Positions 20,937 through 34,700 are shown, counted from the first letter of the stretch. The stretch: 64,000 bases of DNA from Mortierella alpina (GCA_029449245.1 JANATF010000016.1:434001-498000); one strand, 5' to 3'. Numbers and translations: made by a program. Notes: generated from the sequence alone by a model not told the origin.

Positions 20937-23700
20937 TTACGGCGATCTCATCAATGCCTCATTATGGTACCCGACGCTTGCACGCATGGCCTGCTGCTGT
21001 TCTTGGTCATAAATCGTCTTCATCTCGGGGCCTGTGGGATCCGGGCGATGATTTCTTGAGAACTTGTCTTCCGAATCGCTGTACTCGCTCTGGTGTCCTG
21101 GCCGATGATGTTGGTGGGAGGTCTGCGCGTGCGGTGAACCGCCATAGCCGACCATACCTCCAGGTAAATGCTCGTTCTCGGGGCTTTGTCGATGCAGCGA
21201 ACGTAGACCTGCTCGTTGCTGTTGCGCTTGTTGTGCCAATTGCTGATGCTGCTGCTGTAGGGACGAAAAGTACAGCTGCTGATGGCGCGCGGCTACTTGT
21301 CCTGGCGTCGACGCAGAAGCTACATTATTGCTGCTGTTGAATCGAGACTCTGAGGACAACGAGCTCAGGTCAGGGCTCTCGGTTGTCATCACCCGAGAAT
21401 GACCTCCGCCGCTAGTCTCCGATCCCGAGGGGCGACGTTCGCCTCCATCTCTGCCCGACAGGCTGCTAGCGCTTCCCCTGTGATTCAGATATTGATGCTG
21501 GCTGTATTGCGGGTGAGGTGGTTGACTGCGCTGTTGTTGTTGGGTGTGATTATGAGGATCATGCATGTCCATGTCGAGAGCTGATAGAGGTGGCAAACCA
21601 GCGGGGCTGCGAGGAGTGAGTGGATGAGGTCCTCCCCGTCTTGAATCGGGCCACTCACGAATAGAACCATCGCTAGGCCTCTTCTTGATCGGTGTATCAT
21701 ACCCACGTCCAGTTTCTGATCGATGATCATCGGACATGTACTCCATTTCTGCACCTACAGGGGGTCGACCAACGGGCGATGCTGCTGTGACCATGCCCCC
21801 TGTTGGAGCCGTCGATGGCGAGGACCTCATGTCATCTTCTTGCGTATATGTAGTCGAATTCCAAGGCTTGGTTAAAGGAGGAGCAGGGAAGCCGCCCAAC
21901 GCTGCTGCGCTGGCGCCTGGGGTCCTTGGACCTTGAGCCGAGACCGGTTGTAGAGGCGGGCGATCCTGTTGAGCGGCGTGATCTGGATGTGCTACGGGCG
22001 AGAACTGGTTCGGCATTGTCGAGTGGTGTGACGATTCCATTCCTGAGGAGTCAATGGATCCACTCCTGGCCGCAATGGTGTCGCAAGGATCTGCGTAGTG
22101 AGACCGAGGCGGGACCTTTCCCGCAGGACCAAAGTAGTCATCCGAGTCCGCAGAAAGCGACCCTTGTCTTCTCCCAAGGCCAAGAGACGGCTCGGAGGGA
22201 TGTCGATGCAGAGGCCTGTGAAGGATATGGCGCTCAGGGCCATCGGCCTCATAGTCAGACTCTGGTCTTCGTAGCTGGCGTCTGTTGCTGAGCGTGAGCT
22301 GTTTGAGCGAACTGTTGGTCAGTGTTGGTGAGGATGAGTCACTATTATAAGCCTGGTGCAGTTGGTGTGAAGAGGCGTGTCGGCCCATTGCTATGCGCCT
22401 TGTTGGAAGGCGTTGCTCGTGGGTACGTTCTCGATCCATCGACTCCCAGTCCTGCCTGTTGCGATCCGCAGCCATGGGTGCAATCTTAGCCACAGAGCTC
22501 GCAGAGGGAGACCCATTCGCATGATGCGGAAGCGACGAGTTTTGAGACGACGGCGACAAAGGCGACGATGACAGAGTTTGGTGCTTGCTCTGATTCACGA
22601 TCAGAAGAGTGCACTCTAACTCACGATTACGGGCTTCCAGTTTCATGATAGTACTCTCTGCTCGCTGCCACAGGTCTGCTTTACGCTCCAGGTCACGTAC
22701 GTATAGATCTTTACGCTGTCGAAACGCCCGCTGAGCTGCTCGATTCTGGGCAGCGCGCTTGGTCGAATTTCGGCCTTGCTCAGTTCCAGAGCCGCCGGCT
22801 GATGAGGATCCCGCTTTGCCATTGCCTGCTGATGCGCCGTTGCTTGTCACTTTAGACGCCGCCCCTTTGGTTGAGGCCGATGAAGGTGGGTTATCCTGTG
22901 GCAGGCGTCTTTGCTGGTGGATGGCGGCATTCAGATTAGCGCGACCGATGCTGCCCATTGAATGGTGGTGTTGTAGACTACGTCCAATGCTGCCAGTACT
23001 GCCGCTCCGACTTGTCACGCTCCGACCAAAGCTGCTGCCTGCCGAGGAGCCAGTGGTGGCACTACTACCTCCCCGACTGTAGTAAGAGCCCTGAGAACCG
23101 GCTTGGAGGTATTCCATGGTCGAAAGCGAATCTGCTCTTGAAAGGCTAGAGGTCGTGGTAGTCGAGGGTGCTGAGGAGGAGCTCATGTGGAGATCTGTTA
23201 AAAAATAAAAGGGAGAGTTAAATCAAATAGTTCATCGGCTAAAGCTTTCAAGCGATCCAGAGGCCAAGCAGTGCGCACTGACCTGGCAGCGAGCCGACGG
23301 ATGACGAGTGTCGACTGTGGTGATCATAGTACTGATGTGGCCCTGGTCCATGCGGTGATGCAAGTGGATACGCGTGATGTAGGGCCTGCTGGTGCGGAGG
23401 AGGGTGCTGGTACTGAAGCGGCTGTTGTGGCGGCTGCTGGGACGACAAGTGCTGGTGAAAATGCGGATCAGAAGGTATTTGCTGTGCGGGACGGGATGGT
23501 CCCGTTCCCATCAGACCCAGTCCAAGGCCGGGGGAGGGTGCGCTGGCCATGCTGTGGGTCTCGGGTCTGATGGACTTGTCCAGCTCTCTGAGGGGCGGCA
23601 GAGTAAGGGAAGGTGGCGGCGCAGGACCAAGGCCTGGACCTTGATCGGAGGATCCACCGGATCCTAGCATGCCGCCGGGGTGAAAGTATGGGGACGACAT
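20937..23700 (-). CDS. bZIP transcription factor of the Pap1/Yap (AP-1-like) type
   Basis: Two exons on the minus strand: exon 1 23700-23283, intron 23282-23195 (GTCAGT...ACAG), exon 2 23194-20937; 891 aa. The basic region at about residues 280-302 reads RAAQNRAAQRAFRQRK, the NxxAQxxFR signature of fungal Pap1/Yap factors. It is followed by a leucine-zipper heptad region (about 305-340). The rest is disordered and rich in Ser, Gln, Pro and His. No clear C-terminal cysteine-rich domain like that of Yap1/Pap1 is seen, so oxidative-stress sensing by disulphide cannot be assumed. Expected role: homodimeric binding to TTACTAA/TTACGTAA-like sites in the nucleus. A second start at 23186 would still keep the bZIP. 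Confidence 0.88.
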
Positions 23701-26700
23701 CGTGGCGGTGCTTGTGGTTGATGACGGCTGACAGAGGGCGCGACCGTTGTTTCAACAAGGATCGCCGCTGTGTTTGACCAAGAGAACTGTGGACGCGCTG
23801 GTGTCGATGTAAAAACCGATACTATGATGGTAGCAGGAGGCAATTAAATGAAGTCTGCCCAAGAGGAACGGGCGGTAGGTGTTGAAGATGGGCTGTTTGC
23901 ACCGCGTCCTGTTGAACGACGGCTGGATTGGCGACTATCGTGTATTTTCCAGTTTAGGAAGTGTGAAAAATAGTTGCTGTGCGACCTAGATGTAATATAC
24001 GAAGAAAGAGAGAAAGCCAAGGACGGAAGCAGAGAGAGGTAAGGAAAGAAGGAAGGGAGGAGGGAAGTAGAGGGAACGAGGGGCGAGAGGTCAGAATCGC
24101 AGATCAGGAATCGCAATCAGGAATCAGAATCGGGATGAAAGGTGCGAAGAGGGGGCGATGGTCCATGCATCCGCCATAACTTATTTGCAATCAGCAAGGA
24201 ACTCCCTTTTCCTGTCTCCCACTCTCTTTGTTATTGTTCTCGTTCTCTCAAAAGCCCTCTGTGTTGTCCATGCCTTTTCATGCGTTTGTTTGTTCCCCAA
24301 AGCGAGTGAGATTAATGTTAATGCGGCCAAAAGAGGGGGAGGGCAGCATGTTGACAAGGTACACTCGGGCAGGGACCACCTCTCCTCATTGTTGCCGTTG
24401 CTGTGGTTCGCCCCAGCAAGGTCGTTCTTTCCTGACTCTTGCTCTCTCTTCTCACAGACGCCAAAGGCCACACCCCCTTTCTTTCCTTCTGTCTCGTTTT
24501 TTCTCTCTCGCTCTGCCGGGCCATATCCGTCGCGCCCCTCGCCTCCTCATTAGGCATCAATTGTGGCCAATGCTTTGCTCCGGGTCATAAATACCTCCCG
24601 AGCTCCTGTTCAAATACAGTCCGGCAATATACCCCCTGGCAAAAGAACAAAACCGAAAGGAAGAAAAAAAATTCGCAAATCATGGCATGGATAGAGGCTA
24701 TGGGGTAGCAGTATGCTGGCGTTCAGGAGAGGAGAGTTATCCTTACCGTTGCTGTTCAATGAATCGGGCGCATCTACTTGGGCATACAAACTAAGTTGAG
24801 GAAAAAAAATAGCAGGCAAAAAGGAGACGAGCGTCAGAATGTGAGGTTATATGGGCATCTGAAGAAGACCCAGCCCATGAGCCAGAACAAAAAGGAGGCC
24901 AGAGCTCAGAGGAGCAAGGAAAACGATATTAAAAAAAAAACAAATAACAATGGGAGCCTTTTGTCAACGCGTTGAACAGAGAAAAAAAGAACACAGCGTC
25001 GATCTTCTCCTGAAGCGTGGTCTGTTCCTTGAAGCGAGCAAATATGACGAATCAAAAGAAAGCGCTCAGGCACCAAAGGCATTTGCGGACATGACAAAAA
25101 AAAGTCTAGAAAGAGAGCGGCCAGCTACCAGCATACACAGGTAATGCTCATCCATATGAAGGGATATGGGAGCGGGGAGGGGGGGGGGGAGGAGGAACTC
25201 TGTGGTTTACGGGCGAGTGTAAGCGGGTCGTTGAGAGCTACGTGGGCGCCGATATAATTTAAGGAGATGATGAACGGAACGGCGCAACTACGTTAACGCT
25301 CTGCTGACAAAGTTGCTACTGGGCAGTAAAGATTGTGCATGAACGCTTAGTTCCCGGGAGGCACCGTTAAGAGAACGTACGGAAGAGATGAAGAACGTAG
25401 GCAGCGAAATGACAACGAAATAGCAAACAAAAAGTGGGAGCAACAGTAGAACAAAAAAAAAAAGGAGACTGGATGATGTGCGAAAGATCTCGCGATCGTG
25501 CATGAGCGCTACGTGTGCGCGCATGTGGTGAATGCGCGGCGTTATTCCAGCGGAGGGAGGAGGCCGAGTCGAAGAGTAAGCACAGTGAGGATTTGTCAGA
25601 GCAGCAGGGCAAAAAAAAAAAGCACTATGCGATGCGATGTCTTGTGCGCAGAATTTCAACGCACGGAATATTTTCATCGAAAGGGTAGAGGGTGAATACA
25701 ATACACAAAATAATAAGGCAATGCAGGATTACTCTATAGATAATAGCTGCCGATAGAATCGATGGCCAGGTGATGTAAGTGGGCGGGCGCGGGGTGAGCT
25801 TGGCGGGTCAAGGAAAATGAAAATGCATGCAGAGCAAGGAGATGTTGGATAAGCAGCGATCCGAAGGCGATGAGCATGGCTGACTAGTGGTAGCGAAGCA
25901 GGTTGGTGGACACTGCCGCCAAGCTGGTGGCATGGATCTCGCTCGTCGGATGCCCAGCGGCAAGATGTGAGTTGTGAGTTGTGGGCACTGACAGAAGCGT
26001 GAGAGGGAGAGGGTGCAAGGAGCAACGGCAGAGATGACAGGGAGCCAAGCATGGCAACCTGCAGTGGAGCGAGGAAAGCATATTCATGGCGGTGGTATGT
26101 AAGCTCGCTGGACGTACTGTCAAACGCTTTGCGGAAGCTTGTTGTTGTTGTTGTTGTTGCTAGTTGCTGCAAGGGCACACGAGGTTCAAGGCGATCCCAG
26201 CTGGCGAGAGGAGGTGGACGGACGGGAATGAAAGCCAGAAGGGTCAAGGAGGAGAGGAACGGGCAGGGGGCACGGCTGGGTGTGGACAGGCGAGCGACCG
26301 AAGGGGGGGAAAGAGAGGAAGGAGCGGTATATAGAGAACAGAGATATATACAGGAGAAGAGGCAGAGAGATGGAAAGAGCAAAGAGAAGAGAAGAGAATG
26401 CAGAGGACTGCAGAGGACTGCGAAGGATACGTCCGACAGGTCTGAGGCGGGCGACAGAGACAGACGGGCCTGAAGGGACTGCACGCAGGAGAGCCAAGAG
26501 GGCACAAGGTTTGTTCCCTGGCACAGCAATTCGCTATATATGCGATAATTGCCTTACATATGCAAAGCGAGCAAGCGATCCCTCCACCCGCCTGTCTGCT
26601 TTGTGTTTGTGGACAGAAGAGAAAAAGAAAGACGCACTCGTTGGGTGCTCACAAGCGCACCTCGACAACCTTGTGCCCTCCATGCATAACATAATGCAAC

Positions 26701-29700
26701 TTGTAATTGAAGGTTCGAATCTATCGCAACAGGAGCTCTGGGAAGCGGGCGGCTGGATATGGGGAGGTCGCTGCATGTATGCTCTGGATGTACCATTGCT
26801 GCACGCACGCTGGGCCTATAGACTCGCAGGAGGAGTCGAGGAGCAGAGGACAAGCGCGATTGAGCCGGAGTATTGTAAAAAGTCCTCACGACACACTCGA
26901 GCACGATGCACAGTACGAGAGCATAGCAGCCTGCCGGCACCTGTCTGCTGAGGCAGCTCAATGGGCACGCAAGGCTCCACAAATCTCGTTGTTCTTTCCA
27001 GGCCGCTTCAGGTCCCTGCTGCATTGTCGAAGTGCTAACGCTACCATGGATCCAGGCAGAAACATGTAAAAGAGGGGGTGTCAAGCAGCGAGAGCACGTC
27101 CATCAGCGGCGGGTCCATCGAACAGAGAACGAAATTCGAGGAGACAGAGACGGTGCGAGGGAGTTGTGAGGGAAGCAGGGGAACAGAGCATCCCAACCCC
27201 ATCCCCATCGCAGCAACAAGCAGCCAGCAGCCGACAATGCAACACGGTGGTTCTGTCCTTTGTACGCGCATACAGTGATGACTGAGGTGGTCGCACCGCC
27301 CGTATCTCGTAATTCGCGCGCTCAGTCGTCTGTGGGGTCGGCTTGGTTTCACATCTCCGCCCTCGCCGTACACACACACGGTCGACGAGATTGGCAAGAA
27401 AGGCATAGCGGAGCACAATGACAAAAAAAAAATAGCCATTGAGGCGAGGGTAGACTTGGCATACCTGTTATCTCTGCCACCCTGCTCATTAGCACTCCAA
27501 CACAGTGGATGGCTTCCATGTACGCCCCTAGACGCCTATGTGGCACTGCCAAGGGCCACACCAGGCTTTAGGACCATCACAGTAACGTCGTTCGCCAGCG
27601 ATTAAAAAAAACAGGGCTTAGGCTTCGTTTTGAGTGGACGCATGAGCGGAATGCCTTGAAAATCGTTGGCTGCTGGATGCTGGCTACAGAAACCCTTGCC
27701 CCAACACATACATAGTGCCGCACATCTGCAGAGCCAACAGCAAATGACGCGCGACCACGATAACGGACCTGAGGTACGCCGTGTACCCTTCTTCGTCTTC
27801 TACTCTCTCATATTGACCATCCTGGCCCATGACTGAATCTGACGGTGGGCTGTTGGTGCGACTTTTTTTTTTCTTCTTCAAACAAGATCTGTACAACGGT
27901 ACGTCAATTTCTGTGATTGATGTACTGATGACAGGCACCGTCTATGAGATCGTCCGTTTGCAAGCATGTTTGTTGTTGTTTTTCTTTTTCTTTGTATTCT
28001 TGTGTCCTTCTTCTCGGACTGCATGCCGCGAAAAAAAAAAGATGGAGAGTAAATAGTGGATGTGTAGTAGAAAACCATACGCCCCATGAACGAAAGAAAA
28101 AAAATGCTTGTGTAGCGCTTATATTAAGGTCGTTCTAATAAACCTTTTGCATGATCACAAGAGCGGTACGCCCGCGAACTATATGAAGTTGTTTTTTCGC
28201 CAGGGTCGGTATGAACAGAACCTTGAGGCGCGCGCCAAATGTCAATTTTTTTCACAGAAACGAGTGAGAAAAAAAAAAAAAAAAAGCCCGCGGAACGATC
28301 TCAGAAGCACTACATAGTTTACCAGACAATGGTACACTTGCTTGTATTGGAGAAGCTCTCGTGTTGTGCTTGTTTGGTGTTGCGACTGCGTGCTTCATTC
28401 ACTAGGCTTACAATATAGGCGTTCGTACTCACCTCTTTGTCAAAAGTAAAAATAAACGAGACGACAGACCATTCGCACACTGGACGAATTGGTCCGACCG
28501 TTGTTTACAAAGGTAATTTAGTTTTGTGTATGTGTGTGCGTGTGTGAGTTGAGTTTGTTGCTCGCGCCCCTTTTCCCATATGTCGTTGCCCCATCCGTTG
28601 CATTTTGGACCATTCCTCAACAGGCATGGGTACCTCCACTTTACCCCGTGTCGGCTCTCGCTGCCGCGCGCACCGAGCCATCCAAGGCAACACACAAACA
28701 AAGTAAAACCGCAGACGAACACACATGTGCAGTACAGTGGTGTGGTTCCGTTCAGTCCCCGATCCACACAGTTCTTGAACCATCTGCCTCGAGAGCATGG
28801 ATGAACAGCAAGAAAGAGAGTGAAGGAAGGAAGGAAAAAATAAGAGGCATGAAGGGGATCGGGTATGCGCGTGGCAACGCTTCCTCTACAGAATAAAAAC
28901 CTCCGTGGCTAAAATTGGACTCGTACCAAGACATGCCAAGCCAGCAGAGGCAATCTCTTGAGCTCTTCACCGTGTATTCACAGATCGGGTCTAGCCACTT
29001 TCTTCTTTTCTCTCCTTGTTCCTTCTTCTGCACGGGCGCCACTTGAGTGCGTGACAATGTAGGAGTGCCGTGCCATGTCCGAAGGGTCTTTGAAAACAAG
29101 AGGCATAAAGAAACGCGCTTCAATCAATAGCTGCAGCATCCAACGGACAGATCAACAAAGAGCGAGAAGGGGCTGGACTAAGAAAAAAAAAAGGAGAAAG
29201 GGACGAAGGGCGATCGTCCTCGTTTTGCATTGCACCTCACATATTTGCATCTGCTGTGTATGTGCAAGGGTGTGCATCTGCATGCTGATGCGGCATTGTT
29301 TTTTTCTTTTTCTTTTTTCCTCCTCCGCCTGGCCCGCTTAATGCATTGGCAACCACATCCTCCGGCATTTCGGCCATACCCTATCCATTTCAGACACAAT
29401 CTCTGAGCCCTTTCTCACTTTCACACCCCTGCCCTCCTCCCTTTACAAGCTCTGCACCCTTGTTTTCACCAGCAGCGGATCCACAGACAGGCTCGGACGG
29501 CTGTGGCACCCCACACTTTGGATATTGCACAGATGCCCCACGAAGTGTGACAATTGCTGCTGCAGATGTGTGCACTGTTTGGGCCATCCGCACAAAGAGA
29601 TGCATCTGCGCAATCTCTTCCTCCTGCCTCCCCCTGATCTCCAGGCTCAATGGTCATTCAAGTCCTCGACTGAGTTTGGATACAGTTCTTTGGCATAAGA

Positions 29701-30116
29701 TCCTGCCAAGGATGCAGATCGACCAAAGCGGGCATAGTACATCGATAACCAAACGCAGATGCTCTCAACGTTTAGACCAAGGAAGAAAAAAACGATATGC
29801 ATCTCATGCAAAGGTTCAGAGATATACAGGCTAGCAGGCTAGCAAAGGCAATGAGGGCAGTCGCGTAAGCGAGCATGGAAGAGGGCGGTTGGAGAACGGT
29901 GCTATTAGGTAATGCTGGTAGCATGAATTAACGAAGCTTCACATCACTTTCTGTACCGAGCACTCGGGGCTCGATCCGCATTGACCTTCCACAACCATGA
30001 GCTCTTTTCATCTTGCTTCCATACAAATTGGAGGGCTCAGAAAATCCAGCTTATCCAATACTGTTCAAAGGGCCTTTAGTGGTTTGAGCAATCAGGGGGA
30101 GGTGGGTGCGACTTTA
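23701..30116. other. 6.4-kb gene-poor region of low-complexity DNA
   Basis: I see no gene with a recognisable domain or consistent splice pattern. The stretch has many A/T homopolymers (such as 25450-25462, 25611-25621, 28269-28284) and a G-rich run at 25179-25190. It also has a (TTG)n array at 26140-26160, purine-rich DNA (23995-24080, 26280-26410) and CT-rich DNA (24200-24560, 29390-29470). The longest frames (25729-26529 minus, 26280-26951 plus) have Ser/Leu/Pro- or Arg/Glu-biased shadow composition. The left part is probably the bZIP promoter and leader. Non-coding RNA genes cannot be ruled out by eye. Confidence 0.45.
26140..26160. repeat. (TTG)n trinucleotide repeat
   Basis: Seven TTG-type units in non-coding DNA. 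Confidence 0.85.
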
Positions 30117-33100
30117 TCAGCGAGAGTTCGACACAGACGATGGATTGCTAGTGTGGCCAAACTCATTCACCAAGCCCAGGTACCACTTGACGGCCCAATC
30201 GCGCTTGGTATGGTCGACCGCAGGCCCTCCAATGACATCGAGCAGACACTTCAGTAGCGCTTTGCGACCGATGGGCGATGGCTCCTTGGCAACCAGCGCG
30301 CGGATCTTGAACCCCAAGGTCTCTACAAACACCAAATTCAGGCTTGAGAGCTGGTCAAAGAGCGCAAGCAGGAGTTGGCCCCGCTCTTTCTCACGCTCCA
30401 GGGCATCCACAGACGTCGGCAGTGCCCTCGACGATGTCACAGCCGGCGATGTTGGTGGTGTCAGGGTCCCAAGCGATGGTAAGTGTGAGGGTGACTCCTT
30501 GGGTCCCAGGTCCTGGTGGATCGAGGTCGCCACCTGCACCAGTGCTTCCTCTTTCTCGTGGCTCTGTTGTTCCTTCTTGAGAATCGAGACTCCTTCCGTT
30601 TCCGCCTCTGCCTCTGCTTCAGCAAGATCGTCGTACTGCTGTATCCTCTCGAGCAGCCTCTCAACACACAACCAGGCTAGGGCATCCTCAGTCTCAGACA
30701 GGGACCGGATCATGGTCGTGAAGGCTGCTCGCAATTGATCAATGTTGATCTGGTCTGGGAAGTGCTGGAGGAGCAGGTTTGAGTAAAACGGTGCGACGTT
30801 CTTGGCGATGCGCTTCCTTGTCAGAAATACGGCCATGACTACCGAGTGCGCCGATTCGAAGAGGTCCTTTTGATCATTTTTGAGCAGGTACGGGTATACC
30901 ATCGGCAGGAGCTGATCCTCGAGAAATTGCTCGTCAATCGCAATCATGACCCGCTCTAGTATGTTCATGTAGAACAATGTACGGCTCTCTAGTACCGGAT
31001 CACGAAATCCGAGCTCAGCTCGGGGCATCATCGCCTTGAGGGTCTTATTTAGTAATACGTGGCGGTGGATCGCGACATCGTCCTTGTTCTCCTGCTGCTG
31101 TTGTTGCTGCGCCAGGGTTAGTCCTTCAGTTACGACCATCCTTGTAAGGATTGTCGTAACAAGATCCTCATAAACCTGGAAGCCTCCTGGTCCGAGTTTG
31201 TAGGTGGTGAAAAAGAGGTAGGCATAGCTGTCGAGCATCAAGTAATCTAGATGAGCGACATCTCCAGCAGGGACTAATTTCCACACGCATTAAAAAAAAA
31301 AGTAAGTTAAGCATGGCAGTACGATATCCATAACAACTGCAACTTGTAGCATGTCTTCCTTTGACTGTTGCTTACCTGGGCCGGCAGAAGACCTCTCGAC
31401 GACGGAACCAAAGACCATGGTGTACGCAAAGAGCACAGTTTTGAATACCTGGAACAACATGCCCATGCTTTTCGCTGTCTCGGGATCTATCATTGCTTCG
31501 CCCTCGTTTCGTTCAACGAATGAGTCCGCCTGCGAAAGACCACATCTCGCCCAGTCGACATGGATGTTGATAGCAAAGGAATGCATCCTCTGCAGGATAT
31601 CTTGGATCTGACACCAGTCATCCATCTTCTCGATCAACGTCGCTATGGTCCTTGCGATCCTGCCCATTTCTGAAAATAGGGGTCCTTTAACTGTCTTGGT
31701 GAGAATCCGGCTAGCGTCTCCATGCGGCGGCAGGCGGTTCCGTTCCTTGGCCAGTTCATATGTCACCACCCGCAGTATCTCGCTCACGGGCACTACGCCT
31801 TCGTTTAGTTGCAGCACATAGTCGACCAAAAGATCAGCTAGGACCGCACATTCTTGTGGGTCTAATTTGCATTCCGGAAGATTGGGGATTGTCTGGCACG
31901 TCGCAAAAACAAGACAGGCCTGCGCATGGGGTGAGAGCAAAGACCTGCCTCCTTCCGCCCTCAGAGCCTCAATAAATCCTGAAAGTTTGGTGATATACAG
32001 ATCCTGAAGTAAACCAAGACTCTCTGCGTCCACCTTGGGTGGCGTTTCATCTCCATGTTGAACGGCACGACTAAGAGCATACAAGGTTTGTGTTAGCAAG
32101 ATCATAAACAGTGATAATATTCTTGGGTACGAATATAGAGCAAAGAGTAAAAGGCATGGCTTACAGCATTCCAGCAACTGCCAACAAGACAGGGAGCGAG
32201 TTTTTGATTGAGACGTCCTGCACTCCATGCAAAAGGGCTTCGAACCATGCCAGTTCCTTCATATTGACAGCCTTGGCTGGCTTCCGCTTTTTCCGCTTTT
32301 TCTTCTTGTCTTCATCGTCATCCTGGATGGGGACAAGTCCCGCCTTTTGCGTGACAACAAACTGAAGCAGTCTTTGGATCTGCAACAGTTCTTCAACACC
32401 GCCCACAGGCGCTGGATGCTCCAGCACGACATCTCCGTAAAATGACTGCAAGAACGCTGTGACAATCCTCTTGATCGAATCGGGGTTCAAGGTGGTCGAT
32501 CGGAGAGCCGTTGCAAGACTGGCCTGAATTCCATCCATGTCACTGTCCTGTGCACTGACGCGCCCTCGCTCCAAGCCCGCGACCAATCCATCAACGATCC
32601 TGGGCTCCATCAATCCGGACCACTTGTCGAGACCGGTGGCGAGCCCCGAGAAGCAGGCTCCTAAAAGTCCTCGCGACTCGGATCCTGTGAACAAGGACGG
32701 GATGGCAAGGATCTGCGCCATGATCTCGACCAGTTCTTGGCCCAGCACGTTCGCATCGTCGGATCCAGTCTTGCGCATCCAGAAGGACCAAAGTGTACAG
32801 ATGGCTACCAATCCACGGACCTGGCTTGGGATCCGGACTTTATCGCGCTGTTCCGTGGCAATATATCTCTTGGCCATGCGGATAGTTGATTGCAGAAAGT
32901 CATTCGAGTACCAGGAAGCCGGTAGTTGGGCTGCAAACTGGCTGAGAAAGACGATGTTTTCGATCGGCTGTGTGTAAAGGAGCCATAGTATGGCGGGTCA
33001 GCAAAAAATTCTGCGGAGCGACAAGAGTATCGCCAACACCATGCATAAAAAACTGCATGTTCCTTACCAGGAACAGACTTTCCTCAAACTCCATGATAGT

Positions 33101-34430
33101 GAAAAATCCTGTCGACAAGAGTTTTCCAAGCTGCTGAAACTGTACGTCTGAAAGTTTGTTGACGGTAGTTCTAGAAATGATGTTGGGACTCGTGTTTGTG
33201 AGCCAGCCGATGTGAGGCAGCATCATCCAGGTGTGGGTAGATCAAGTGTGCCTGTTGGACTTACGGATCGGTCCATTGGTCCGCGTAGACCTTGTGGTAG
33301 CGTATCGTTTCGAGGAGCTCGTTTACGATCACTGATAGCTTGGAGGGTCTATGAGCAACATGGAAAGCATAGTATTGGTATCAAGTTGGATTGTTAGTCC
33401 TCCGGTGGGCGATGCTGTCGGTTCAAGCCTGTCTTGAAAGACAGAGTTGAGATGGCTTACAAGAGTGAATTGGCGGGGTCCTGCTGAGCGGTGAGGCGGA
33501 GGGCTTGTTCTGAGAATGCTTGGTACCAGGTCTTGTTTGTGTTCTGCGAGGGGGAGAGGCAGGATTGCGCATGTAAGTGACAGTGCTGCACAAATTACAC
33601 ATGACAGAAAGGCAATCGAGGATTAAGGTTTCCCGCCTCGGCTCAACACTCGAGTGGATCACACAAATTGTCGTTCCGGGTTTGTGGGTTGCGGGCTACA
33701 GGTTGCCCGTTGCGCACAATGGAACCACCGCGCGAAGAAGAGATCACTTACATCCTTAAGTATCCTCGCGACCAAATCCTGGATCATCCTGTCGTCCGCC
33801 TGCTCCTTTGGATCTGCATCGTGAATGCCACTGCCAGGCAGCGAGGCAAAGTGGTGGCGGAGATAGAATGCTAACAGGCACAACCGCTCCAGCGACTGAC
33901 TCGCCTGCTCCCGCGTCTGGGGATCGAGCAGCGCAGGATCGGCGTCGTTGTCCTTGAGTAGCGATGCCCAGTCACCGGTATCAACACAGCCAACGAGCGT
34001 CTCGACGTCGACGAGCGCAAAATCCAGAGAGTTGAGAAGTTGGTTGAGTGTAAAAGGATGCAGTGGGTTCTGGAGGTAAAGAATGCCAGGCGAGCGAATG
34101 GGGCTCTTCAAGTCGAGGCCGCCTTCCCATTCGACCCATTTAGCCCACTGGACCGAGAAGCCGAGCTTGCGCCAGTGTGTTGGATGCAGAAGCAGGTCGA
34201 GGAGCAGACCGGTCCAACGCCTTGCCGCCAAGTTGTTTTGCGGGCGGGGTCTCTCGAAAGCGCTATTGGGCAGGCCGAGGGCGACAACAACGAGGTCAGT
34301 CTATGTGGTGCGATATCGCAGCGAGGATGCTGCGGTGGATACCGCAGGGATGGCAGCAAGCGACCTACTGTGGTATGGACTCGAGCACGCCCGAGAAGAA
34401 TGTCGGCTGCGCTGCAGCCATGGAGGACAT
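30117..34430 (-). CDS. Pex8-like peroxin, unusually long
   Basis: Eight minus-strand exons join in phase: 34430-34369, 34262-33752, 33543-33461, 33348-33265, 33170-33068, 32967-32165, 32070-31376, 31273-30117; 1165 aa. The product is nearly all alpha-helical. Its C-terminal third recalls fungal Pex8: a helix around FQVFKTVLFAYTMVFGSVVE, then YLFFTTYKLGPGGFQVYEDL, then LFESAHSVVMAVFL, ending RDWAVKWYLGLVNEFG. Pex8 acts inside peroxisomes on the import receptor Pex5 and links docking and RING complexes. Known fungal Pex8 is about 600-750 residues, so some 450 N-terminal residues here are extra. The C-terminus (SVSNSR) is not a clear PTS1. There is a lysine-rich stretch (KKKKRKKRKPAK) and a poly-Gln run. 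The name is from memory of family patterns. It shares a 270-base promoter with RTF1. Confidence 0.55.
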
Positions 34431-34700
34431 GAGGGATGAGGAGAAGGCGGAAGCGGGTTCAAGAGCAATGAAAAAGGAAGGCTTCTCGAGGTGAACAGAG
34501 GGAGGTCCTCAGTCCTCAGTCCTCACTCACGTACACGCCGTCCCAAAGCCACCCACCCACATGCTCCCCTTCTCACGACTGCCTGTCCTTGACACCCTTT
34601 GCATTCCCTCGCACTTCCTCGCACTTCCCTCGCGCCCGCTCCTTCACGCCGACACTCTCCACCCCCGCTCACTCCCAGCCCACACAGCGCCAGAGCCACC
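34431..34700. promoter_or_regulatory. Bidirectional promoter, Pex8-like gene / RTF1
   Basis: 270 bases separate the two start codons. The RTF1 half is CT-rich with repeated TCGCACTTCC-like units near 34609-34631. No TATA box is seen. Confidence 0.55.

Noticed and set aside
25729-26529. 266-codon minus-strand frame
   Set aside because: Ser/Leu/Pro-biased throughout with no domain and no conserved block; it lies opposite an Arg/Glu-biased frame, as expected of purine/pyrimidine-biased non-coding DNA.
26280-26951. 223-codon plus-strand frame
   Set aside because: Begins in a purine-rich repeat stretch giving Arg/Glu/Lys repeats. The rest has no recognisable domain or splice support.
29346-29834. 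162-codon plus-strand frame before the Pex8-like gene
   Set aside because: It starts with TTG, has Ser/Pro/Thr composition from CT-rich DNA, and has no domain.
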